Assembly (NCBI GenBank): GCA_965199705.1
Contig: OZ241359.1
Location: 1,860,001-1,924,000, forward strand
DNA: 64,000 nt
Direction: 5' to 3'
Source: Azophilus sp965199705
GTDB lineage: Bacteria > Pseudomonadota > Gammaproteobacteria > Pseudomonadales > Azotimanducaceae
The translations under genes were made by a program, and so were the position numbers. Position 1 is the first letter of the stretch. Each line of letters starts with the position of its first letter. Shown here one piece after another: positions 42,621-51,677 of this stretch. Below the pieces are notes generated by a model, which saw only the letters and a program-made list of their open reading frames with translations, was not told the DNA's origin and searched no databases.

Positions 42621-44741
42621 TCACGCTACTAGTTGGGTTTCTTGGCGGTCCAAGTGGGTTGCCTGCGTCCAGCTATCTGGCATGGTGCTGAAGCTTCGGT
42701 CCACGCCATCTACCACCACATCGACAAACAGCATGTTGCCGCCCACAGGATCCAGATAGCCAACGGCTTCAACCCCTTCCGCTGTAGGTAAAAAGTTTCG
42801 CAATTGCGGGCAGCCATCGGTCCAGTGATCCGGTGCGACCGCTAACACGCAACCGGTTTTTTCGCTGATGGCTCTACCGCCCTTTCTCACGACTCCAGGA
42901 TAGAGTGGCGCACAATCGGAGAGATCCCCGCGACTGACGGATTCATCGACTTCGACGCACGGCTTGAGTGCGCCAAAGGCCTCCGCGAGTCGCTTGGTTC
43001 GTAGATCCGCTCGTTTCTTCTCGGTGGCAGCTGGATCACCCGCGACGACACCATATGTTTCAAGCGCTTCCCCTTCGTCGATACGCGAGGCTAGCAAGTC
43101 AGATTCAACCGAGGCCGGATCACGGTCCAGCGGGTCACCGTAACCACCTCCCGTTGCAACGTGCAACACAAATTGCTCGCCGGGTAGAAGGCTAAACCCA
43201 GATTCATGATCACTGAGCGACCGTACACTGCCATCCGCTGAACGGATGGATAGAACATTGCGAGCTCCTGGATAACCGCCCGCTGTACCAATCAGCGGAA
43301 TCCTGCATCGATTGGCAAAGATGGTTCCAGTCAGCGCATCCGTACCAGACAGCTTGTACTCGATCTCGAGCCCGGCGCCGGCGCGATAACAACCTGCACC
43401 GTCTCCGCCAGACATTTTACGGATCTTTCGAGTCTCGATTTCAATGGGGTACCAGGATTCGACAACCTCGATGTCGGGAAGCTCAAGCGCGCCACCGTCG
43501 CTGACCATCCAGCTGAATAGATCATTGCCATCTCGATCATTCGCGCCTGAAGCACCACTCGCGCCACCATCCATCATGAGCCAGCCATCGGGTTGGCCAT
43601 GCAGCCCAAGACCCGCCCAAGTGTGCAGTGCACTCGCTGAACCTGCTGCAGGTCCGGAAAGAAAGCGTCTTGCCTCGACATTTTCGGAAGCAGCAACCGC
43701 CTGCATCAGTGCTCGAATGCCCACTTCAACGGCGTTAAAGGAAACTTCCACATGGCCAAAGCCAATCGGCGCGGGCGGTGAGCAATTCAGGATGCTCTCT
43801 TCGGGACAATGCACGTCGAAGGTCTCGAAGAAGCCTCCGTTATATGGCAGGTCCTGGCAAAGCACGTTGGCGATATCCACGCCGAGCTCACCTTTGACAA
43901 TGAAAGGCTTGCTGTTGAAAAAATGTGGTGCCTGGGGTGACGCGCCCGTGAAGTCAAAATGAAGATGCCCTTCTTTCACCGTCAGTTTGCACGGCACGAC
44001 GAAGGTTTCGTCGTTCCATTCATTCCAACTGGTGGCTTCGTACACACCGTCTTCCAGCGCTTCGATTCGGCGGATGAGCTCGTTGCGAGTCAGCTCACAT
44101 AGATCATCAACCGCTTTCGCAAACACGTCCCTGCCGTGCTGGGCAACGACCTCCTGCAAGCTCTGTTGCGCGATGTGACAACCTGCGATCAAGCCCCGCA
44201 GATCGATATTGACCAAATCGGACAAACGAATGTTGTTTAGCAGGAAGTCCCACACATCGCGTCGCTCAACGCCATCGCGAATGGCGAGCACGGGCGGAAA
44301 CCGGACTGCTTCTTGATAGCACTCGGTGGCGCCCGGTGCGAAAGAGCCGGGCACCATGCCGCCCATGTCCATCATGTGCGCCGTCGAAGCCACCCAGGCG
44401 CACAAGACATCATCACTGAACACCGGCTGGAGGATGAATACATCCTGCGGATGGAGGCCACCCCCATTGTGCGGATCGTTTGCCATAAAGACATCACCTG
44501 CTTGAACATCATCACCGTGGCGCTCAAGGGTTGCACTGATGGAGTGGTTAGCGGCATAGAAGTGTGTCCGCGTCGCGCCGGCGCCAGTGATCAATCGTCC
44601 CTTGCCATCACAAATCATCACGCCGTAGTCCTTCGATTCGACCACGACAGGACTGATCGCCGTGCGCTCGATTGCAAGACCAGCCTCGTCACAAATCGCA
44701 TCTAACCGATTCCTTAAGACTTCCAAGAGGATAGGATTCAT
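42621..44741 (-). CDS. hyuB: Hydantoinase B/oxoprolinase subunit
   Basis: 706 residues. The frame opens with EVLRNRLDAICDEAGLAIER, then SPVVVESKDYGVMICD and DVFMANDPHNGGGLHPQDVF, the conserved HyuB block. The C-terminal half has GGYGDPLDRDP. It forms the ATP-dependent cyclic-amide hydrolase with HyuA. I start at ATG 44741 with GGAGG 4 bases upstream; this overlaps the hyuA stop by 4 bases. The longer frame to 44924 is a shadow of hyuA. Confidence 0.92.
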   Translation of the reverse strand: MNPILLEVLRNRLDAICDEAGLAIERTAISPVVVESKDYGVMICDGKGRLITGAGATRTHFYAANHSISATLERHGDDVQAGDVFMANDPHNGGGLHPQDVFILQPVFSDDVLCAWVASTAHMMDMGGMVPGSFAPGATECYQEAVRFPPVLAIRDGVERRDVWDFLLNNIRLSDLVNIDLRGLIAGCHIAQQSLQEVVAQHGRDVFAKAVDDLCELTRNELIRRIEALEDGVYEATSWNEWNDETFVVPCKLTVKEGHLHFDFTGASPQAPHFFNSKPFIVKGELGVDIANVLCQDLPYNGGFFETFDVHCPEESILNCSPPAPIGFGHVEVSFNAVEVGIRALMQAVAASENVEARRFLSGPAAGSASALHTWAGLGLHGQPDGWLMMDGGASGASGANDRDGNDLFSWMVSDGGALELPDIEVVESWYPIEIETRKIRKMSGGDGAGCYRAGAGLEIEYKLSGTDALTGTIFANRCRIPLIGTAGGYPGARNVLSIRSADGSVRSLSDHESGFSLLPGEQFVLHVATGGGYGDPLDRDPASVESDLLASRIDEGEALETYGVVAGDPAATEKKRADLRTKRLAEAFGALKPCVEVDESVSRGDLSDCAPLYPGVVRKGGRAISEKTGCVLAVAPDHWTDGCPQLRNFLPTAEGVEAVGYLDPVGGNMLFVDVVVDGVDRSFSTMPDSWTQATHLDRQETQLVA

Positions 44742-46834
44742 GCAGCCTCCGAATTGATGTTTGCGCTCTTCGCAGCAATAAATAGGCAACCAGATTCCTC
44801 GAACCCCGCAGTGCTGTCGCCAGGAACCCAGATCGTTGTATCCACTGCATCGATGAGCGCAGGACCCGTGATTTGAGCGCCCGGGCGTAGCGACTCGTAT
44901 TGGTATGTGTTCACGGCCTGACAACCAAATCCTTCCTGATAGAGCATTCGCGATGACAGGGGTTCTGGTTCCGCCGAACTGCCGGCACCTGGCTTTTCGA
45001 GCTCTACCCTGACTGTCTCACCGACACCAATCGCCCGCAAGGAAACAAACTCAACCGGCGCTCCTGCGGCTAGTGCAGCTTCACTGTAACGTTGGGCATA
45101 GGCTTTCTTGAAAGCTTCCACCGCCCATTCAGCATCAAACGAAACGTTCGCTTCATCCACCTCAAGCGGCAGCGTCAACTCCCACTTCTGTCGGTAGAAT
45201 CGGAAGTCACCATGGACGCTGACGGTTTGTTTTGACGCCTCAACACCATCGTCGGAAAGATCTCCGCGCACTTCCTCCATGAGGGTTGCGATTTTCGCGA
45301 CGACACGCTCTGCCTCGCTCTGTTCCTGCAAAGGGAGCATGCGATCAACCAGCGAGACTCGCTCTCTGCGCAAATCAGCGACCGCCGCGCCAAATGCCGA
45401 AAAGACAGACGTCATGGGCGGAACGACGACCCGGCCCATACCAAGATCAGCCGCCAATGCTGGCGTGAAGAGTGAGCCACAGCCACCGTAGCTGACAACG
45501 GCCGTCTCACTCGGTCTGATGCCGCCTTGCGCCAAACGGGAACGAACAACGCGGCTCATTTCAGCCAGCGCAATCTGTCGAATCCCTTCGGCGGTCTGAA
45601 ACGCATCCAGGCCAATGCGCTCGCCAAGCTTTTCGCACGCTTGGGTGGCTGCATCCAGATCAAGGGCCACACTGCCGCCGAGGAATAAGCCTCCGTCTAT
45701 GTAGCCAAGCACGAGCAACGCATCAGTCACAGTCGGCTCCGTGCCGCCGCGCCCGAAACAAACAGGGCCCGGATTGGCTCGTGCTGATTGGGGCCCAACC
45801 CTTAGGGCGCCTCGTGCATCCACCCAGGCGATGGAGCCGCCGCCCGCGCCGATGGACTCCACATCGACGGAAGGCTGTGCAGTGAAAATGCCGTTTATCT
45901 CGCCGCGCTGCCTGGTCATGGACTGACCGTTTTCAATCACCGCAATGTCGATGCTGGTGCCGCCCATGTCCACTGTGAGCGCTTGATCAATGCCTAGCGA
46001 TTCACACAAGGAACCGGCTGCAGCAGAACCGGCAGCGGGTCCGGACGAGGCAAGACCGAGGGGATTGCGCCGCGCATCATTGACTGTGACGGCCCCGCCG
46101 GTGCTATGCATCAACAACAGCGGCACCTGCATGCCAAGCGCCTTCAACTGCGCCTCTAGCTCGCTCACGCCGTCAATCGCATCCGCACAATAAGCATTGA
46201 GGGCTGCGGCCGAGCTTCGTTCGTACTCACGCAAAACCGGGAGCAAGCTGATACCAGAAAACACTGGCAGTGACGGGAAGTTCTCTGCCAGGAACTCGAC
46301 TGCTGCCTGTTCGTGTTCTGGATTGCGAGACGACCAGATAAATGAAACGGCAAACGCCTCGACCTGTTCTTTTTCCACAAGGCGCTTTGCTGCTTCGAGC
46401 AGCTCGGTTTCCAATAGAGGCCGCACAATCGCCCCACTGCGATCGATCCGCTCCCCAATCCCAGCAACACAACTTTCTTCCACCGGCGCCCACGGGACAT
46501 GTGACCAACCGTCATTGAAGCTGCGCTTACCTCTTGCCGCAATAACGTGTCCCTCAAAACCACGCGTGGTGATGAAGCCAACACGACGGCCGACTTTGGT
46601 GGCCAGCACATTGGTCACCGCTGTTGTACCCAAACCAAAGCGAACCACACCCCGCATGACGGTTTGCAGAGGCTGACCCAAGATCCGTGCAGCGTTTTCC
46701 AAGCCCTTCAACACGCCTGCGCCAAAGTTCTCCGGCTGTGTGTAAGCCTTTGTTTTCCAACAGTGAGTGCCATCACCTATGACCACATCGGTAAAGGTGC
46801 CACCCACATCAACTCCGACTGCGTGCTTTCCCAT
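44738..46834 (-). CDS. hyuA: Hydantoinase A/oxoprolinase subunit
   Basis: 698 residues. The ATPase domain opens AVGVDVGGTFTDVVIGDG, the actin-like phosphate 1 motif. FGLGTTAVTNVLATKVGRR, LTVDMGGTSIDIAVIE and GGTEPTVTDALLVLG follow. The family couples ATP use to hydrolysis of hydantoins, 5-oxoproline, caprolactam or related lactams; which one is not visible. Start ATG 46834 is preferred; TTG 46852 is possible. It is the first gene of the seven-gene operon and begins 52 bases after the TonB receptor stop. Confidence 0.92.
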   Translation of the reverse strand: MGKHAVGVDVGGTFTDVVIGDGTHCWKTKAYTQPENFGAGVLKGLENAARILGQPLQTVMRGVVRFGLGTTAVTNVLATKVGRRVGFITTRGFEGHVIAARGKRSFNDGWSHVPWAPVEESCVAGIGERIDRSGAIVRPLLETELLEAAKRLVEKEQVEAFAVSFIWSSRNPEHEQAAVEFLAENFPSLPVFSGISLLPVLREYERSSAAALNAYCADAIDGVSELEAQLKALGMQVPLLLMHSTGGAVTVNDARRNPLGLASSGPAAGSAAAGSLCESLGIDQALTVDMGGTSIDIAVIENGQSMTRQRGEINGIFTAQPSVDVESIGAGGGSIAWVDARGALRVGPQSARANPGPVCFGRGGTEPTVTDALLVLGYIDGGLFLGGSVALDLDAATQACEKLGERIGLDAFQTAEGIRQIALAEMSRVVRSRLAQGGIRPSETAVVSYGGCGSLFTPALAADLGMGRVVVPPMTSVFSAFGAAVADLRRERVSLVDRMLPLQEQSEAERVVAKIATLMEEVRGDLSDDGVEASKQTVSVHGDFRFYRQKWELTLPLEVDEANVSFDAEWAVEAFKKAYAQRYSEAALAAGAPVEFVSLRAIGVGETVRVELEKPGAGSSAEPEPLSSRMLYQEGFGCQAVNTYQYESLRPGAQITGPALIDAVDTTIWVPGDSTAGFEESGCLFIAAKSANINSEAA

Positions 46835-46886
46835 TTGTTCAGCTACCGACAATCTGACTGGTCGGGTTATTGAGAATTTGAAGAAA

Positions 46887-47726
46887 TCAGAATCTCAAAG
46901 AGACTTCCGCGCCGTAGGTGCGCCCAATTGCGTAGTTCCCATTGATGATCCCGAGCGCGTTTGTATTGAAGGTGCCGGTGAGAATGTCTTCGTCAGAAAG
47001 GTTTTTGCCAAACAGCCTGATCTTCAGGTATTCCGAAAAAGATGGCTCATATGCGATGTAGAGATTACCTGTCGTGTACGAGTCCTGATTCCCAAATCCA
47101 GTCATGCTTGCGACGCCAAAGTCCGTAAAGGGGACATCATCGCTGTAGTAGAGCTCAGCACGGATGGTCAATATGCTGCCATCGTCAAACGTTCCCGTGT
47201 ATTGGCCTGCGAGGGCGCCTGAAAATTCTGGTGTGCGAGACAAAGGGTCACCAGTGCGGTTTACCAGATCGATTCCGGGAACAAATGGATCATCGACAAA
47301 GAAATCGCCGAATTCGGTGTCCGCATAGGATCCATTAACTTCAGCCAAGAACGAGTCGGTGAGAAGCCAGGACAAGTCGAACTCAACGCCGGTTACCGAG
47401 GCGGATGCAGCATTGTTGATTTCTGTCTGCAATCCTGTCGCGTCGATTTGCTGAACCTGCATGTCTTGATAGTCGTAGTCGAAGATTGCCGCATTGAACG
47501 TGCCGCGCCCTCCAGCAAACGTCGTTTTCAAACCAACTTCAATCGCTTCAACCGATTCTGGGTCAAATACGTCAGCGCAAGAATTCGCGTCAAAGCCGCC
47601 TGCCTTATGGCCATCCTGCCATGTTCCATAGACCATCGCGTTATCGCCGATGTCGAACTGGAAGCCAAACTTGGGCGTAAAGTCGTCCCATTCCTCGTCT
47701 CTCTGCAAACCCATCGGACAGAAGAA
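46887..47726 (-). pseudogene. TonB-dependent receptor, C-terminal part cut off by the IS66-type element
   Basis: 280 codons to the stop. It contains TWQDGHKAGGFDANSCAD and many beta strands of a TonB-receptor barrel, ending in YGAEVSLRF with the terminal Phe typical of outer-membrane proteins. The 5' part lies at 49973-51289, beyond the element. With the element and one target copy removed, the frame runs through (INQTNTFFCPMGLQRDEEW). A residual piece from internal ATG 47714 would lack a signal sequence, plug and TonB box, so it cannot reach the outer membrane. Confidence 0.93.
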
Positions 47727-47734
47727 AGTATTCG
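47727..47734 (+). repeat. Left 8-bp target site duplication
   Basis: AGTATTCG immediately before the left inverted repeat, identical to 49973-49980. Confidence 0.95.
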
Positions 47735-47805
47735 GTAACTACTCGCCCCTTGACATTATAGGGAGCCGGTTCTATGGTGTGGGCTTTCCGACAGCACTCA
47801 CCGGC

Positions 47806-48471
47806 ATGGGCAACGCATATTTCGGTTCCAAGGCGACGGCGGGCCTGTGTCAGGCGCTGATTGCCTTGATGCCGCCGCACAGCACCTACATCGAGACGCA
47901 CCTGGGGGGCGGGGCGATCATGAAGCGCAAGCCCGGCGCCCTGCGCAACATCGGGACCGATCTGGACGAGCGGGCCTTGGCCGGATTCCAGTGCGATTAT
48001 CCGGTGGAGTTGGTGCACGGTTGTTGCCACCGGTTTCTGGCGGAACATCCCTTCGACGGGACGGAGTTGGTGTACAGCGACCCGCCGTACCTGCTGCGCA
48101 CGCGCAAGTCGGCGCGGCGCTACCGCCACGACTACGAGGACGCGGATCACGCGGCGCTGCTCGGTCTGCTGCGGTCCTTGCCGTGCGCGGTGATGGTGTC
48201 GGGGTATCCGTCGTCGTTCTACGACGAGCGGCTTGAAGGCTGGCGCAGCGCGTCGGTGCAGGTGATGCACCAGGCCGGTGTGGTGACGGAGAAGGTATGG
48301 TTCAACTTCGAGCCGGACCGGATGCACTGGGCGAGCTTGGCGGGCCGGAACTTCACGCACCGCCAGTCGGTCAAGCGCAAGGCGGAAAGCTGGGGTCGGC
48401 GCTATCGGGCGATGCCGCCGGCGGAGCGGCTGGCGGTGCTGGCGGCGCTCATGGCGGTGGAGGCGGAGTAG
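47806..48471 (+). CDS. D12-class N6-adenine DNA methyltransferase (IS passenger)
   Basis: 221 residues. The AdoMet-binding start reads MGNAYFGSKATAGLCQALI, then TYIETHLGGGAIM, which stands where Dam-type enzymes have EPFxGGG. The catalytic motif is YSDPPYLLRTR (DPPY). The later part is HHDY-rich and has a W/F-rich C-terminus. The first motif FxGxK and order are those of D12 (Dam-like) enzymes. The start is ATG 47806 (GTG 47779 possible). Target sequence unknown. It is translationally close to the transposase, so methylation may tune transposition, as Dam does for IS10; that is inference. The deleted copy at 28538 keeps parts of this gene. Confidence 0.85.
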   Translation: MGNAYFGSKATAGLCQALIALMPPHSTYIETHLGGGAIMKRKPGALRNIGTDLDERALAGFQCDYPVELVHGCCHRFLAEHPFDGTELVYSDPPYLLRTRKSARRYRHDYEDADHAALLGLLRSLPCAVMVSGYPSSFYDERLEGWRSASVQVMHQAGVVTEKVWFNFEPDRMHWASLAGRNFTHRQSVKRKAESWGRRYRAMPPAERLAVLAALMAVEAE

Positions 48472-48474
48472 CCG

Positions 48475-49956
48475 GTGGCGCGGGTCAACACGGCGTCGCT
48501 GCGCTCGGAGTTCGACGCGCTCCAGGGGCGCTTCGAGGAGTTGTGCGCGCAAGGCGGGATGAGTCCCGAGAGCCGCGCCCTGGTCGATGCCCTGCTGACG
48601 CTCCTGCAACTGCTGATGGCGGTGTTCATGGAGAGGCGCACCCCGAAGGGTTCGCGCAACTCCGGGCTGCCCAGCTCCCAAGCCGAACCGGACGGGACCG
48701 CCCGCGGGCGCCCCGGCGCCAAGGGCAAGGGGCCCAAGGCCGGCGCCGCTGGGGACGGCCCCAACCGACTGGTCGTCGAGCAGCGGACCGCGCCGGTGGC
48801 CAAGTGCCGCGCCTGCGGTCGCGACCTTGGGGGCGTCGCCCCGGATGGCCATGAGCGGCGCGTGCTGGTGGACATCGTGTTCGAGACCCGCGAGTTGACC
48901 GTCGAGGCCGAGGTCAAGACCTGTCCGCGCTGCCGGACCGAGACCAAGGGCCGGTTCCCCGACGACATGCCGGGACCGCTGCAATACGGCCACGGCATCG
49001 TGGCCTTCGCCACGCACCTGCTGGCTGCCCAAATGCTGCCGTTGAAGCGGGCCGCCCAGACCCTCAAGGTCCTGACCGGGCGCGCGGTCGCCGAGGCGAC
49101 CTTGCTGGCCTGGCTAACTCGACTGCACCGCGCGCTGGCCGACTGGGAGGCCGCCGCGATCCAACGCCTGCTCGCCATGCCCGCCCTGCACGCTGACGAG
49201 ACCGGCCTGCGCATCGACCGGAAAAACCACTGGCTGCACACCGTCGGCGCCGGGGACCTGACGCTGAAGTTCATCCACCGCAAGCGCGGCCGGGCCGCCA
49301 TCGACGACCTCAATGTCATCCCCCGCTACGGAGGCGTCCTGATCCACGATCGCTGGGCCAGCTACTTCGCCTACCGGAACTGCGAGCACGCCCTGTGCGG
49401 CGCCCATCTGCTGCGCGACCTCGCCTTCGTCGAGGACGCCCACGGCCACGCCTGGGCCAGACGCATGGGCAGGCTCCTGCTCGAAACCTGCCGCAAGGTC
49501 CGCGAGCACGACGGCAAGGCGCTCAACAAACCCGCCTTCAAAGCCGTGCGCAAACGCTACCGGACCATCCTGACCCAAGCCAAACGGGAACTCCCCACGC
49601 CACCCGCCCGACTCGACGGACAACGCGGGCGCGTCGCCAAATCCGACGCGGAGAACCTCCGCGAGGCGCTGGCCACCTACGAAACCGAGGTCCTTCGCTT
49701 CGCCCGAGACCCCGACGTCCCGTTCACCAACAACCGCGCGGAGCGCGATATCCGCATGGCCAAGGTCAAGCAGAAAATCTCCGGCTGCTTCCGAAACACC
49801 CAATACGCCGCCGCCTACTGCCGAATCTCCAGCTACCTCCAGTCCATGGCCAACCAAGGCTACAATCCCCTCGCCGCCATCCAGATCGCTCTCAACGGCA
49901 ACGCCGCGAACATGATCAAGACGCCGCCGCAACAGACGCCGTCCGTTCTCGGGTAA
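48475..49956 (+). CDS. IS66-family transposase
   Basis: 493 residues. A helical N-terminus is followed by a zinc-ribbon CRACGRDLGG and CPRCRTETKG, as in IS66 TnpC. The DDE core is seen as LHADETGLRI (first Asp), VLIHDRWASYF (second Asp) and NNRAERDIRMAK (Glu), with CGAHLLRDL between. The C-terminus has GCFRNTQYAAAYCRISSYL. Start GTG 48475. Full length and undisturbed, so the element is probably active. Confidence 0.95.
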   Translation: MARVNTASLRSEFDALQGRFEELCAQGGMSPESRALVDALLTLLQLLMAVFMERRTPKGSRNSGLPSSQAEPDGTARGRPGAKGKGPKAGAAGDGPNRLVVEQRTAPVAKCRACGRDLGGVAPDGHERRVLVDIVFETRELTVEAEVKTCPRCRTETKGRFPDDMPGPLQYGHGIVAFATHLLAAQMLPLKRAAQTLKVLTGRAVAEATLLAWLTRLHRALADWEAAAIQRLLAMPALHADETGLRIDRKNHWLHTVGAGDLTLKFIHRKRGRAAIDDLNVIPRYGGVLIHDRWASYFAYRNCEHALCGAHLLRDLAFVEDAHGHAWARRMGRLLLETCRKVREHDGKALNKPAFKAVRKRYRTILTQAKRELPTPPARLDGQRGRVAKSDAENLREALATYETEVLRFARDPDVPFTNNRAERDIRMAKVKQKISGCFRNTQYAAAYCRISSYLQSMANQGYNPLAAIQIALNGNAANMIKTPPQQTPSVLG

Positions 49957-49972
49957 GGGGGCGAGTAGTTAC

Positions 49973-49980
49973 AGTATTCG
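49973..49980 (+). repeat. Right 8-bp target site duplication
   Basis: AGTATTCG directly after the right inverted repeat, identical to 47727-47734. Confidence 0.95.
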
Positions 49981-51289
49981 TTTGATTGATCTCCTTCTTT
50001 TCCTTGTTGTGTCGCGCGCCGCCAATCAACCGGAGCCGATCGGTAACCGAGTAGGTCAAATCCGCGAACACCGCCCAGGCACGAGCTTCTTGATCGAATG
50101 TTGTGAACAAAGAGAACAATGGGAATGAAGAGTCAAACACTGCCTCATCGTCTAGCAAGAAAGTACCGGCAACCAGGCTCGTCTTTTCGTCGATATAAGA
50201 AATCGACAGCTCCTGAGTAAATGTCTCACTCGAAATGTCGTAGTTGCCGGTTACCGAGAAAAACGGGAAGTCTGATCCGTCCGTATCAAAGTTCGATTGA
50301 ACATGTTCGTTTTCTGAGTACCCCGTAATTGATTTTATGGTGACTCGATCATTCACATCCCAACTGACGGTGCCCACGTAAGAGTCCTGATTCGTGTATC
50401 CATCCTGGTCTGCCACATTCGTGAAGACCTTATTTGGCTCGTCGGTGTGATTTCCAGGAAAGAGATAAAAGGCAGCGAGGGGATCTACAATTCCAACTAG
50501 CTGATAAGCGATGAGAGACTCGGTCTCAATACTGCTGGCAGAAAGATCAATCGTAACCGAGTCGTCAGGTTCGAACCTTAGAGCCAACCGTCCGCCAAAA
50601 GTGTCGTCGGCCCGATAGCCACCGCTGAACGGCCCGATGACATCAACGTACCCATCTCTGTCGTTAGCGATGAGGCTGAGTCGAGCAGAGAATGTGTCAG
50701 ACAGAGACCCGGAAACAAATCCTTTGAATCCCTTGCGACTGTAATTGCCAACAACCACATCAACACCAGCCTCGAATTCTTTAGTGGGCTTTCTCGTGAT
50801 GTAATTAATAGTTCCGCCTGTTGCATTTCGACCATACAGTGTCCCTTGCGGCCCCTTCAGCACTTCCACTCGCTCCAAATCGCTAAGCGCGAGCAGCACC
50901 GATTGAGTGGCTGGCTGATAGACGCCGTCGATATGCTGTGCCACCGCGGGATCATCAATTCCACTGGCGGAATTCTGACCAATACCCCGAATGCGGGTTA
51001 AGTTTGCTCCGTTTTGATGTGAAGCGACGAGCCCGGGTACGCTAAATTGAAGATCGCGAACATTTTGGATTTCCAGTAATTCGAGTTTAGATGCTGAAAA
51101 TGCGGTAACAGATGCAGGCACATCTTGTATCGATTCACTGCGTTTGGTTGCTGTCACAACGACTTCTTCAATGACAACTTCCTCATCTTCCGCATACACA
51201 GCCGCCATTGACGTGAACAATGCGATTGCCAACACAAAGTTCAACCGACTGATTGCGCCTGGACAGCGCGCATTAGTTTTCAATTTCAT
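49973..51289 (-). pseudogene. TonB-dependent receptor, N-terminal part cut off by the IS66-type element
   Basis: 439 codons. A signal peptide (LNFVLAIALFTSMAAVYA) is followed by a TonB-box-like EEVVVTATKR. The plug domain reads SVPGLVASHQNGANLTRIRG, DGVYQPATQSVLL, LERVEVLKGPQGTLYGRNAT and GGTINYITRKPT. ATG 51289 has GGGAG upstream. The frame runs into the element and stops there after RTASVAAAS. Before insertion the gene was 718 codons. It would have imported the substrate for the hyu operon downstream; loss of uptake by this route is inferred. Confidence 0.93.
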
Positions 51290-51481
51290 GGTATCTCCCA
51301 AAATAGCGCCATTGCCGGTCAGGATTCCGATCACTGTCTCCAAAGTCTGCCAATCACGAATTTGGAGGCGAGTATAATACGCAGTGGAAGAGCATACATC
51401 AATATTTTAATCTATTGCATGATTGGATATGGGTATTTTCTTGCGCAAATGCAGATCATGCCCGTAATTGGATCAGGTATT

Positions 51482-51575
51482 CGGCGACGTCGGCGGCATC
51501 AGCGCGATCAGCGTCTGGCACAGACTCGACGCCGCCCTGGAGCCTGTCCATGCGCTGCCCATGCCCGCGCCGGCA
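51482..51575 (-). repeat. Decayed remnant of the same methyltransferase-bearing element
   Basis: Read on the minus strand this stretch translates MGSAWTGSRAASSLCQTLIA, closely matching the methyltransferase start MGNAYFGSKATAGLCQALIA, then LMPP. No inverted repeat is left. It lies in the 334-base gap between the receptor start and the Lrp-type regulator, which has no other gene. Confidence 0.7.
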
Positions 51576-51677
51576 CCTGAAGTGCACACAGCATGGAACC
51601 GCCTCACTATGGTGTTTGGAGGGGCAGGTGGTTACCTGCTTTCTTGTGCTATAACTTCGGCTCAGCCAGTAGCACAA

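Larger units (their letters stand above)
47735..49972 (+). mobile_element. Complete IS66-type element carrying a D12 DNA methyltransferase
   Basis: 2238 bp bounded by perfect 15-bp inverted repeats, GTAACTACTCGCCCC at 47735 and its complement ending 49972. The host octamer AGTATTCG is present on both sides (47727-47734 and 49973-49980), the 8-bp duplication known for IS66; the GTAA end is also the family's. Two plus-strand genes fill it: the methyltransferase (47806-48471) and the transposase (48475-49956), 3 bases apart. It carries no separate tnpA/tnpB accessory genes of classic IS66, as in the ISBst12-like branch. GC is much above the island average, so it arrived from a GC-rich host. Confidence 0.93.

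Noticed and set aside
47641..49032. Minus-strand frame across the element's left half that reads out of the receptor gene
   Set aside because: It is antisense to the methyltransferase and transposase; its receptor part is a different frame from the true one.
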